Source: UBA9619 sp964630665
GTDB lineage: Bacteria; Pseudomonadota; Gammaproteobacteria; Arenicellales; UBA868
Length of the DNA: 47,446 bases
NCBI GenBank assembly: GCA_964630665.1
Contig: CAZVVN010000019.1
Coordinates: 1 to 47,446, forward strand
Direction: 5' to 3'
Part shown: piece after piece, positions 17,703 through 26,069 of the stretch
Position numbering within the stretch: the first letter of the stretch is position 1
Layout: the number at the start of each line of letters is the position of its first letter
Notes under the pieces: model-generated
What the model was told of the DNA's origin: nothing
The model's database searches: none
What the model saw: only the letters and a program-made list of their open reading frames with translations
Made by a program: the position numbers and the translations under genes

Positions 17703-18685
17703 GACCGGCCTACCGAACGACCCGAACGCAGCAGATACAAGAAGACCGGCACACCAATGAAAGCGGTAATGACCCCCACGGGCAACTGACTGGGCGCCAT
17801 GACGGTACGGGCCAACGTTTCGGCTACGACCAGTAATGTCCCGCCCAGCAGCACCGATGCCGGCAACACCAAGCGATGGTCGGAACCACCCCACAAGCGC
17901 ACGATATGGGGCACCACGAGTCCGATGAACCCTATGGCCCCCGCAATCGTCACGGCAGAAGCAGTCAGCAGTCCAGCCAGAAAGAAAAGCCCGATTCTCA
18001 GAGCGCCAGTATTGACACCCAGTGACTCTGCGCGCATTTCACCCAGCGAGAGAAGGTTAAGGCTGCGCGCGAATCCACAGGCGGCAACCAGCGCCGCTAC
18101 CAGCACTCCTATGCGAAGCCATCCAGGGAAGGACTCGTTGATATCTCCCATCAGCCAGAACAGCATGCCGCGGACATGAGCGTCCGGACTGATCGCCAGA
18201 ATAAAACTGACGACTGCCCCCCACCCTGCAGCCAGAACCACCCCAGTCAACAACAACCGGGTGGTTGACCAATCTCCGCGACCACGGGACAGAGAAAACA
18301 CCAGCGCCATCGACAGCAACGCACCGACTGCTGCTGCCAGTGAAATCCATCCTTGCTGCCATCCAAACAGTATCGCGAACAGCGCGGCAACGGCCGCGCC
18401 GCCGGAAACCCCCAGCACGTAAGGGTCTGCCAGAGGGTTCCTCAGCAGTACCTGCATCAGGGCACCGGCTAAGGCCAGCATTGCTCCTACCACGAAGGCA
18501 TTAATGGCCCGGGGCAAGCGCAACTGCATGACCACCGTATAGTCGACTGATCCGGGTAATCCCTGTAGCCCTTCTACTACCCCCGACCAATCGATGGATA
18601 CACTGCCTACCGACAACGCCAGCAGAAAAGCAATAACGACCGTAAGGAACAACAGCACAAGCTGTCTGAGGCGGGAACCCGACAT
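17699..18685 (-). CDS. btuC: cobalamin ABC importer permease, BtuC type
   Basis: FecCD-family inner-membrane permease, 328 aa with about ten hydrophobic segments. Family stretches seen are RLPRAINAFVVGAMLALAGA, LRNPLADPYVLGVSGGAA, LNLLSLGEMRAESLGV and IGFIGLVVPHIVRLWGGSDHR. It begins MSGSRLRQLVLL with a TAGGAG-like site before the ATG, and overlaps btuD by four bases. It is divergent from the TonB-family gene. I see no riboswitch on its own strand in the 18.69-18.84 kb region, only a TATACT -10-like element at 18749-18744. Confidence 0.92.
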   Translation of the reverse strand: MSGSRLRQLVLLFLTVVIAFLLALSVGSVSIDWSGVVEGLQGLPGSVDYTVVMQLRLPRAINAFVVGAMLALAGALMQVLLRNPLADPYVLGVSGGAAVAALFAILFGWQQGWISLAAAVGALLSMALVFSLSRGRGDWSTTRLLLTGVVLAAGWGAVVSFILAISPDAHVRGMLFWLMGDINESFPGWLRIGVLVAALVAACGFARSLNLLSLGEMRAESLGVNTGALRIGLFFLAGLLTASAVTIAGAIGFIGLVVPHIVRLWGGSDHRLVLPASVLLGGTLLVVAETLARTVMAPSQLPVGVITAFIGVPVFLYLLRSGRSVGRS

Positions 18686-18800
18686 TAGGAGGCTACGGGC
18701 AGAAAATTGAACCCAAGGTCAATTTGGCAACAAGTCACCATCTAGTATAGCCAGTATCCAGAGGTAATGGTCTGGCGCCTTTCTCCATCAGGCACCCTAC

Positions 18801-18829
18801 TTGAATTATCCATCGCAATGGAGGATTAT
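18801..18829 (+). promoter_or_regulatory. sigma70 promoter of the TonB riboswitch transcript
   Basis: TTGAAT (18801-18806), 17 bases, then GATTAT (18824-18829). The predicted start is near 18836, immediately before the second cobalamin riboswitch, as expected for its transcript. Confidence 0.55.
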
Positions 18830-18837
18830 TCATCTAA

Positions 18838-19003
18838 GCGCTGGTCCCCAGAGGGTTAATAGGGAACAAGGCGTGCGGTTCGCCGTGCGACCCTTGGCTG
18901 TACCCGCAACTGTAGGCGGCTAGCGGAAGACCTCGACAGCCACTGGTATTGCAGCCGGGAAGGCCGGTCTTCTGCGACGACCCGCGAGCCAGGAGACCTG
19001 CCA
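18838..19003 (+). ncRNA. cobalamin riboswitch before the TonB-family gene
   Basis: Conserved blocks in order on the plus strand: AGGGAACAAGGCGTGCGG, GGCTGTACCCGCAACTGTA, ACAGCCACTGG (B12 box), GCCGGGAAGGC and CGCGAGCCAGGAGACCTGCC (ending at 19002). It is shorter than the btuB copy and closer to consensus. It lies ~110 bases upstream of the TonB-family start, implying that TonB supply is repressed by B12. Edges are approximate. Confidence 0.94.
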
Positions 19004-19111
19004 GCGCAACGCGTCGCTCACCTTTGGCCGGGACAAGCCCAGGGTGCGGAAAAGCCGGAACGGCGACGCCATCATGCCGACACCGACTGGAGGGTCCGCA
19101 TTGAAGAGCGT

Positions 19112-20491
19112 TTGGCCGTGCCCAAACCGTCGCCACCCTGGCAAAGACGGTTTTTCGCAGGTAACAGCGGGGCTGTGAGCATAATCCCCTTCGCTTACGC
19201 CGCCACCTTGTCGGGTGTTGTCCATATTGCCCTGCTGGCAAGCTTGAACACTACCGATGATCCCACGCTATTGGACTCCCGGGTGCCGTTTGGCACAAGC
19301 CTCGATGTCACGCTGGTCATGGAAACGCTCGACAAGGGGGAGACCCCGAATCCGTCCACTGCATCGAACGAATCGACTCCAATGGAGGCAACCGCAAAAG
19401 CGATAGATCCGACGCCACGAGAAGTCGAACTTCAGAGCGCGATAACCGAACTTGACATGGCGATGGAAAGCCATAAGCGACAGAATCTGGCGCTGGAACA
19501 GACTGTCGAACAACTTCGAAAACATAACCGCCAGCTGGAAAACGAGACTTTCTCGACCCGACAGGATCACGTCCGCCTCAATCGTGCGCTTGACGATGCT
19601 TGGCAGCACAACGAGAAGCTGACCAACGACAATGCCCGCCTTGTGTCTGAAGTTGAAGACACGGCACAAACACAGCCCATGCTGGCGGTTGTCAACGCCA
19701 GGCTAACTGAAACCAACACGGCGCTTAACCATCAACTGCATCTGGAGAAAGCCGCCGCAGGCTCTCTGGATGCGAAAATCAATGCCGAACGTCGTCAGAG
19801 TGCTGAGCTGGCTGAGACGGTCAGAACGCTGGAATCAGAGCGCCAACAACTGCAGCACGATCTGAGCGCAGCGTCCCAAAGAAACCTCGACCTTGAATCA
19901 ACCATCTCCGAACGCGATGCCACCATAGAAGATCTGGCTCTGAAACAGCGGCCAACGATGACAACCGAGGCGCCGGTTCACCAGGATCTACCGAACGAGA
20001 CCGTGCGTATCATTGATGAACAGACCACACCGGCACACAAACTGGTAAGCGTTTATACGGATGTGGAATCTCTGCAGGCATCAGCGACTTCCACGACTCG
20101 AGATACCCCTGCATCCGCCCTAGAGAAGCCTGACCCGCAATCCACTGCGACGGAGTCTTTTGTGGCAGCACGGGCCTCGAGTGCGTCGCCGGAGACCGGC
20201 AACGCCGAACGGGATAGTACCCCGCGACAGGTATCCGGGAACAAAAAGCCTATTTATCCGGTTTTCGCTAAGAGGTACGGTACAGAAGGCGAGGTCCAGC
20301 TCAAAGTGTCGATTTCGCCCTCCGGTCGGGTCGACACCGTGACCATCGAGAAGAGCAGCGGTTCCGATCTTCTCGATAAAGCAGCGGTCACAGCAGTAAG
20401 AACCTGGCGATATCACCCGGCGGTCCGCGACGGCCAGCCAGTAGCCACAACGGACATTGTCCCGGTCATTTTCCGGATCAACAGTTCCTGA
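19112..20491 (+). CDS. TonB-family energy transducer with long coiled coil
   Basis: Inner-membrane-anchored protein of 459 aa that probably energises BtuB. A short basic N-terminus (WQRRFF) precedes one membrane segment (FAYAATLSGVVHIALLAS, about residues 27-45). A long charged, heptad-like coiled coil follows (about 105-290, e.g. ELDMAMESHKRQNLALEQ). The C-terminal ~85 residues are a TonB domain (KPIYPVFAKRYGTEGEVQLK, ISPSGRVDTVTIEKSSG, AVRTWRYHPAVRDGQP). The usual Pro-Glu/Pro-Lys spacer is absent, replaced by the coiled coil. Possible starts are TTG 19112, GTG 19118 or GTG 19175; the first keeps the basic residues before the membrane segment. It follows a cobalamin riboswitch. Confidence 0.85.
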   Translation: MAVPKPSPPWQRRFFAGNSGAVSIIPFAYAATLSGVVHIALLASLNTTDDPTLLDSRVPFGTSLDVTLVMETLDKGETPNPSTASNESTPMEATAKAIDPTPREVELQSAITELDMAMESHKRQNLALEQTVEQLRKHNRQLENETFSTRQDHVRLNRALDDAWQHNEKLTNDNARLVSEVEDTAQTQPMLAVVNARLTETNTALNHQLHLEKAAAGSLDAKINAERRQSAELAETVRTLESERQQLQHDLSAASQRNLDLESTISERDATIEDLALKQRPTMTTEAPVHQDLPNETVRIIDEQTTPAHKLVSVYTDVESLQASATSTTRDTPASALEKPDPQSTATESFVAARASSASPETGNAERDSTPRQVSGNKKPIYPVFAKRYGTEGEVQLKVSISPSGRVDTVTIEKSSGSDLLDKAAVTAVRTWRYHPAVRDGQPVATTDIVPVIFRINSS

Positions 20492-20557
20492 TCAGAACCT
20501 GTTCCGAGCCGGCCTGCTGATCACTGACCCCTTGGCGACAGGAATCTCAGGCTGGCG

Positions 20558-21781
20558 TCAGATCACCCCATCTCGGCGTAATCCCTCGATTCGCTCATCG
20601 TCATACCCCAGCAGACCCTCGAGCACTTCGACTGTGTGTTCTCCGAGCAGTGGCGGGGGTCGTTCGTAGACGGGCGGCGTATCCGTGAGTTTCAACGGGC
20701 TGCCCACGGCTTCGAAGCACTCCGACAGCGGATGGGCCATGGGTACCCGCATACCGCGATGATGCACCTGTGGCAGTTCCAGAACTTTGTCGATCGTGTT
20801 AATCGGTCCCCAGGGAATACCAGCCGCATCCAACTCTTCAGCCCAGTCGGCGGACCGGCGCTGCCGGATAATATTCTCGATCAGGGGCAGTAGAGCCTCC
20901 CGGTAACGTACCCGGCCGGCGTTAGTGGAAAATCTGTCATCGGCAATCAACGCGGGCTCTTCTGTCAACTCGCAGAAACGTTGGAACTGACTGTCATTAC
21001 CTATAGCGATGATCATGTGGCCATCTGACGACGCGAAGACCTGGTACGGCACGACGTTGGGATGCGCGTTACCCGACCGGATCGGGACCTGCCCGGAGAC
21101 CATGCAGTTCATGGCCTGATTGGCCAGGACTGCAACCTGACAATCGAGCAACGCCATGTCGATGTACTGCCCCTTCCCGCTCGACTCCCGACTGAGAAGC
21201 GCGGCCTGAATTGCGGACGCAGCATAAAGGCCGGTTACCAGGTCAGCCATCGCGACACCAACTTTCTGAGGGCCGGCACCTGGCACACCGTCACGCTCGC
21301 CGGTGATACTCATCAAGCCACCGGTACCCTGGATCATAAAATCATAACCGGCCCGGGATGCGTCCGGTCCTGTCTGCCCGAATCCTGTGATCGAGCAGTA
21401 GATCAGCTCCGGGTGTCCGTTCTTCAGCGAAGCGTAGTCGAGCTGGTATTTCCGCAGCCCACCCACCTTGAAGTTCTCTACAACCACATCCGAGCACAGT
21501 GCGAGTTCCCGGATCACGTCCTGTCCTTCGGCAGTCTTGATGTCAACAGCCACTGAACGTTTGCCGCGGTTGGCTGACAGGTAATACCCGGCTTCGCTAG
21601 TATCGTCTCCAGCTGAATCTCTGAGGTAAGGCGGCCCCCACCCCCGGGTATCGTCGCCAAGCCCCGGGCGTTCGATTTTGATGACATCGGCACCAAGGTC
21701 AGCGAGCAACTGGGTGCAGGATGGACCTGCCAGAACCCGGCTGAGATCCAGAATTCGGAACCTGGACAGCGCCCCCGGCAC
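20558..21781 (-). CDS. CaiB/BaiF CoA-transferase, probably succinyl-CoA:glutarate
   Basis: Class III CoA-transferase. The GTG at 21781 gives a family-typical start (MPGALSRFRILDLSRVLAGP); a longer frame to 21841 overlaps the upstream gene. Family blocks are LGADVIKIERPGLGDDTRGWGPP, YYLSANRGKRSVAVD and ITGFGQTGPDASRAGYDFMIQG. The catalytic Asp is in GVAMADLVTGLYA. It sits 7 bases after the glutaryl-CoA dehydrogenase stop, so its likely job is activating glutarate with succinyl-CoA (SUGCT-like) for lysine/glutarate breakdown. Other acyl acceptors are possible from sequence alone. Confidence 0.88.
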   Translation of the reverse strand: MPGALSRFRILDLSRVLAGPSCTQLLADLGADVIKIERPGLGDDTRGWGPPYLRDSAGDDTSEAGYYLSANRGKRSVAVDIKTAEGQDVIRELALCSDVVVENFKVGGLRKYQLDYASLKNGHPELIYCSITGFGQTGPDASRAGYDFMIQGTGGLMSITGERDGVPGAGPQKVGVAMADLVTGLYAASAIQAALLSRESSGKGQYIDMALLDCQVAVLANQAMNCMVSGQVPIRSGNAHPNVVPYQVFASSDGHMIIAIGNDSQFQRFCELTEEPALIADDRFSTNAGRVRYREALLPLIENIIRQRRSADWAEELDAAGIPWGPINTIDKVLELPQVHHRGMRVPMAHPLSECFEAVGSPLKLTDTPPVYERPPPLLGEHTVEVLEGLLGYDDERIEGLRRDGVI

Positions 21782-21788
21782 GCGTGGG

Positions 21789-23000
21789 TCAGCCAGAGAA
21801 GGCCTGGATTCCGGTCTGCGCCCGGCCAAGGACCAACGCATGAACGTCGTGTGTGCCTTCGTAGGTATTCACAGACTCAAGGTTCATCATGTGCCGGATC
21901 ACATGGTATTCATCGGACACACCGTTGGCACCATGCATATCTCTGGCGGTCCGTGCGATTTCCAACGCCTTCCCGCAGTTATTTCGTTTGAGCAACGAGA
22001 TCGCCTCGGGCACCAACCTACCCTGATCAATCAGGCGGCCCAGGCGCAGCGCGCCTTGAAGCCCAAGGGTAATCTCAGTCTGCATATCGGCCAGTTTTCT
22101 CTGTATCAACTGGTTGGCTGCGAGCGGCCGCCCGAACTGATCGCGATCGAGCACATAGCGACGGGCCGCGTGCCAGCAGAACTCCGCTGCACCCATGGCA
22201 CCCCATGAAATTCCGTAACGGGCCCGGTTCAGACATCCAAATGGCCCCCGCAGTCCAGCTATGCCCGGCAGCAGGTTCTCCTCAGGTACGGGTACGTTGT
22301 CCATGGCAATCTCACCGGTTGCCGAAGCCCGCAGGGAGAACTTACCTTCGATCGTGGGAGTCGAAAGTCCCTCCATACCGCGCTCCAGGATAAAACCCCG
22401 GATCGCATTGTCATCGTCCTTGGCCCAGATAACGAAAACGTCAGCAATAGGCGCGTTGGTGATCCATAACTTAGTGCCGCTGACCCGATAGCCCCCATCA
22501 ACAGCACGGGCGCGAGTCTTCATTCCACCGGGATCTGACCCATGATCAGGCTCCGTCAGGCCGAAACAGCCTACCCAGCGGCCTGATGCAAGAGCAGGAA
22601 GGTACTTTTCCCTTTGATCATCTGTCCCGTAAGCATCGATGGGGTACATCACAAGGCTTGACTGGACACTCATCATGGATCGATACGCCGAATCAACCCG
22701 CTCGACCTCCCTGGCAATGAGCCCGTAACACACGTAACTCAAGCCGGGGCAATCGTACCCCTTTATAGTAGAGCCGAGCATCCCCATCTCGCCCATCTCA
22801 GTAAAGATATCTCGATCCACCGTCTCAAGCCGATTCGCCTTGAGAATACGGGGTTGTAACTGTTCCTGGCAGTAGCGGGCAACGCTTTCGCGTATCATCT
22901 GCTCCTCGCTATCCAGCTCATCGCCAATACAAAGTGGATCAGACCAGTCAAACTGGTCAGCAACAGAACTAGTCATCTCTTTTTGTTGTGCTTCACGCAT
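21789..23000 (-). CDS. gcdH: glutaryl-CoA dehydrogenase
   Basis: FAD flavoprotein of the acyl-CoA dehydrogenase family that oxidises and decarboxylates glutaryl-CoA to crotonyl-CoA. The 403-aa product has CFGLTEPDHGSDPGGMKTRA (flavin/substrate block), KLWITNAPIADVFVIWAKDD, RYGISWGAMGAAEFCWH and the catalytic Glu in VNTYEGTHDVHALVLGR. This last string matches the glutaryl-CoA dehydrogenase subfamily rather than general acyl-CoA dehydrogenases. A second ATG at 22976, with AAAGAG before it, is also a possible start. It is followed by the partner CoA-transferase. No local regulator is seen. Confidence 0.93.
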   Translation of the reverse strand: MREAQQKEMTSSVADQFDWSDPLCIGDELDSEEQMIRESVARYCQEQLQPRILKANRLETVDRDIFTEMGEMGMLGSTIKGYDCPGLSYVCYGLIAREVERVDSAYRSMMSVQSSLVMYPIDAYGTDDQREKYLPALASGRWVGCFGLTEPDHGSDPGGMKTRARAVDGGYRVSGTKLWITNAPIADVFVIWAKDDDNAIRGFILERGMEGLSTPTIEGKFSLRASATGEIAMDNVPVPEENLLPGIAGLRGPFGCLNRARYGISWGAMGAAEFCWHAARRYVLDRDQFGRPLAANQLIQRKLADMQTEITLGLQGALRLGRLIDQGRLVPEAISLLKRNNCGKALEIARTARDMHGANGVSDEYHVIRHMMNLESVNTYEGTHDVHALVLGRAQTGIQAFSG

Positions 23001-23147
23001 GTGTACCCGAAAATCCTCTCCCCGATGTTAAATTGAAAGTCGAAAATCCCGTATCGACAACTGCATTAGTATAATGCGTTACTCAAGGTGCCAGTAGATA
23101 ATCGTCACTGACAATTCCGACCCGCAGTAACCTCAACAACCCAGCAG

Positions 23148-23756
23148 ATGCTCATCGAACAATTCTGGCCGCTGATGCAGGTGATCCTCGTTGATCTGGT
23201 GCTTGCCGGAGACAACGCAATCGTCATTGCACTGGTAGCCGCCAGCGTACCACTTTCTATTCGGCGACGTGTCATCTGGATCGGTATCGCAGGTGCAGCC
23301 TTGATGCGAATCGGGTTTGCGCTTGTGACCGTTCAATTACTCCAGATAATTGGCCTGCTGCTTGCCGGAGGACTGTTGCTGCTGTGGGTGTGCTGGAAAC
23401 TCTGGCGTGAACTTGCTCAACATAAACAAGCAAAGGATCAAGGGAACGGGAACTCGGAGTCATCTGGCAAATCAAAATCTACCGCCAGTGCTATCTGGCA
23501 GATCATCCTGGCGGATGTATCGATGTCACTGGACAACGTGCTGGCTGTAGCAGGAGTTGCTCGAGGCGACTCACTCATCCTGATCATCGGCCTGGCTCTG
23601 TCTGTCGCCCTGATGGCTTTTGCGGCAACCCTCGTGGCCCGCCTGCTGGAAAAGCACCGGTGGATTGCTTATGCCGGGCTTGCGATAATACTCTACGTCG
23701 CGTTATCGATGATATGGAGTGGAGCACTTGAGGTCCTGCAAATTGTTACAAGGTAG
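23148..23756 (+). CDS. TerC-family membrane protein, YjbE-like
   Basis: Integral inner-membrane protein of 202 aa with six or seven hydrophobic segments. It shows the TerC-family acidic membrane motifs twice, as an internal repeat: ILVDLVLAGDNAIVIALVA near the N-terminus and ILADVSMSLDNVLAVAGVA in the second half. Between them is a short hydrophilic loop rich in Lys, Ser and Gly. The family is linked to manganese or other metal export and metal loading of secreted enzymes; the substrate here is inferred only from family. The next gene starts 4 bases after its stop. Confidence 0.88.
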   Translation: MLIEQFWPLMQVILVDLVLAGDNAIVIALVAASVPLSIRRRVIWIGIAGAALMRIGFALVTVQLLQIIGLLLAGGLLLLWVCWKLWRELAQHKQAKDQGNGNSESSGKSKSTASAIWQIILADVSMSLDNVLAVAGVARGDSLILIIGLALSVALMAFAATLVARLLEKHRWIAYAGLAIILYVALSMIWSGALEVLQIVTR

Positions 23757-23760
23757 ATCA

Positions 23761-25407
23761 GTGGCCTGGAGCAATCTAGCTGGCCCACTGTTCAGAAAAC
23801 TCATACGGACCAGGAAGCTTGCGGGAGCCTTGCTCGTAGCACTGCTAGCCGCATCCATACCGGCCAGAAGTGATGACATGACTGCCGCAGTCAAGGCCTA
23901 CGACAACAAGGACTACCAGAGCGCACTCAGTATCTGGCGGGGCTATGCCCAAGAGGGTCACGCGGAGGCACAGTATGCCCTGGGTGTTGCGTACTACAAG
24001 GGTGAAGGTGTCAAACAGAGCCTCGACCAGGCTATTGCCTGGTTTCGCAAAGCGGCTGACAACGGCCATCAGATTGCGATGTTCAATCTGGGTGCGGCGT
24101 ACTGGGAGGGACGAGGCGTCCGGCAAAATTATGCCCAGGCGGCTGAATGGTGGCGACGATCAGCCGACAAAGGTGAGGCAGTTGCACAATACAACCTCGC
24201 TTTGTGCTATCTCTCCGGAAAAGGCGTCGAATCTGATTTGCATAAGGCCAGCCGCTGGATTGCACTCGCAGTCGCGCAGAACCATCCTGACGCTGAACAG
24301 GTCCGCTTGATCATAGAAAAGGAGATGGGTCAGAGCGAGGCCACTCAGAGTTCCCGTGAGGATTCCACTGACACCAGCAAGACACAACCCCAAGCTTCGC
24401 AAGCCGCCAACGCCAGCACGACAGACTATGTTGATGCGAACTACACATCAGCTTCAGCCGGTGCTGGGGGTGCGGCAGCTCGACTTGGTGGCCAGGCCTC
24501 GTCGGCTGTCAGCAGGCTGACCCGCGGCACGCCGGTCAGGATCGTGAAAACATCCGGCAAGTGGTCCGAGGTGCAGGTGCCCGGCGGGGTCAACGTGTGG
24601 GTCTATGGCCGTTATGTTTCGGAACTAGGTGCCAGCGCCCGCATTACCGGCGACGGTGTTCGCGCTCGATCTCGTCCTTCGGCGACAGCCAACTCGATTG
24701 TCGTTGGCCGATATGCCAAAGGTGAAAGTGTCAGGGTAGCGGCCGTTTCCGGTGACTGGAAAAAAGTATCGGCGCCCAGAACAACCAGGATCTGGATATT
24801 GTCTCGGGAACTGGACATCCACCCTGGTGTCACCCAGGAGTGGCTCAGCCGCTGGCAGGCCGCTTCGCGGCACGAATCCACATCAGAATCCCAAACTTCG
24901 GCCAGCGCTGCATCCGACACATCACCCAGCCGGTCATCTGAGAAGGAATCCCCTGCTTTGTTTCGTGCGGCTGTGGTCGCCGAACCGAACGCGCAGATTC
25001 TCGGCCGGCCTGACCCTGGCGGGGCAGTCATCGCGCTGATGGACATGAACAGACCGATCAAGATCATCGGCAGCAAGGGTCAATGGAACATGGTTCAGGT
25101 ACCAGGCGGGCTGAATGTCTGGGTGTGGGGCAAATTTGTTGATGAGCGAGGTGATGGAGCCTCGATCAATCGCGATCGAGTCCGAATCCGATCACTGCCA
25201 TCCACCTCGAAGGAATCCGACGTACTGGGTATCCTTGACAGCGGTGCAACCGTATTCGTAGTCAGTCGAAAGGGTGATTGGACACGCCTGCGTGTCATGA
25301 ATTCGGTTTCCGGATGGATGCGCAGCGACCACTTACGCACTCTGAATACCGTTACTGACGAGTGGCAGGCCCGCTGGACAGCGGCCCGGGCGCTTGCGAC
25401 CCGCTAG
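23761..25407 (+). CDS. exported Sel1-repeat and SH3-like-repeat protein
   Basis: Exported protein of 548 aa from the GTG at 23761. The basic N-terminus and hydrophobic stretch (KLAGALLVALLAASIPARS) form a signal peptide. Three Sel1-like repeats follow at about 68-175 (QYALGVAYYKGEGVKQ, MFNLGAAYWEGRGVRQ, QYNLALCYLSGKGVES), then a Ser/Thr/Gln linker. Two copies of a bipartite SH3b-like module come next, each with a KGQW.MVQVPGG.NVWVWGKFV-type strand block, a VRxRSxPS block and a final EWxxRWxAA helix. Sel1 repeats bind proteins and SH3b modules often bind cell wall. It is probably periplasmic and linked to peptidoglycan, like the L,D-transpeptidase two genes on. Confidence 0.85.
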   Translation: MAWSNLAGPLFRKLIRTRKLAGALLVALLAASIPARSDDMTAAVKAYDNKDYQSALSIWRGYAQEGHAEAQYALGVAYYKGEGVKQSLDQAIAWFRKAADNGHQIAMFNLGAAYWEGRGVRQNYAQAAEWWRRSADKGEAVAQYNLALCYLSGKGVESDLHKASRWIALAVAQNHPDAEQVRLIIEKEMGQSEATQSSREDSTDTSKTQPQASQAANASTTDYVDANYTSASAGAGGAAARLGGQASSAVSRLTRGTPVRIVKTSGKWSEVQVPGGVNVWVYGRYVSELGASARITGDGVRARSRPSATANSIVVGRYAKGESVRVAAVSGDWKKVSAPRTTRIWILSRELDIHPGVTQEWLSRWQAASRHESTSESQTSASAASDTSPSRSSEKESPALFRAAVVAEPNAQILGRPDPGGAVIALMDMNRPIKIIGSKGQWNMVQVPGGLNVWVWGKFVDERGDGASINRDRVRIRSLPSTSKESDVLGILDSGATVFVVSRKGDWTRLRVMNSVSGWMRSDHLRTLNTVTDEWQARWTAARALATR

Positions 25408-25494
25408 CCGCCACCCTGACTCTTGCCTTTCAATCCCGATTTCTGAATTGCCCCAGCGTCAAAAAGACCTGATACCGTCTCGAGACCAGGCCGG

Positions 25495-26034
25495 GTGAGC
25501 TGGCTCTTGGGACTGGTGTGGAGTGCGTTGCTGTGGGCAACACTCGTTCACACAACTGTTGCTGTGGACATGATCGACACCAGCATCGTCGAGAAGAGCC
25601 TGCAAAGCGGGAATACCAGCACAGCTATTCAACAGGTCGAAGCCCTTCTCGAGGTCCGGCCCGACAGCCCCGAGCTGCTGTTTGTGAAGGCTCGAGTCCT
25701 CGTTGCAAGTGGCGCTGAGGATGCTGCGATCGGCCTTTATAAGCAGCTGATCGCAGATCATCCCGGCATGCCGGAACCCTACAACAATCTCAGTGTGCTC
25801 TATGCTGACCGAGGAGACACTGCCCGCGCTGCGGAACTGCTTCAACGAGCCCTCGAGATCCATCCAGTGTATTCCACGATCTACCGGAATCTCAGTCAGG
25901 TCTACGCGGACCGTGCTGTTGCTGCATACCGCAAGGCCCTGGGAAACGACAGCTCGGAGCCTGTCGCACCGCAGACGCCACTGGAGTTGTCACCCATCAG
26001 ATCGCTGACCCGCCCGGCGGCCGGTAACCCGTAA
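25495..26034 (+). CDS. exported tetratricopeptide-repeat protein
   Basis: A 179-aa protein with a GTG start and an N-terminal signal sequence (SWLLGLVWSALLWATLVHTTVAV). TPR-like helices follow at about 30-145: GNTSTAIQQVEALLEVRPDSPELLFVKARVL, EDAAIGLYKQLIADHPGMPEPYNNLSVLYADRGDTARAAELLQ and the tail AAYRKALGND. TPRs mediate protein-protein contacts. It lies between the Sel1/SH3 gene and the L,D-transpeptidase gene on the same strand, so it may be a periplasmic adaptor for one or both. No enzymatic motif is seen. Confidence 0.82.
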   Translation: MSWLLGLVWSALLWATLVHTTVAVDMIDTSIVEKSLQSGNTSTAIQQVEALLEVRPDSPELLFVKARVLVASGAEDAAIGLYKQLIADHPGMPEPYNNLSVLYADRGDTARAAELLQRALEIHPVYSTIYRNLSQVYADRAVAAYRKALGNDSSEPVAPQTPLELSPIRSLTRPAAGNP

Positions 26035-26069
26035 CCGCATCAACTCTGCGGGCCATCCCGATCATTTCA

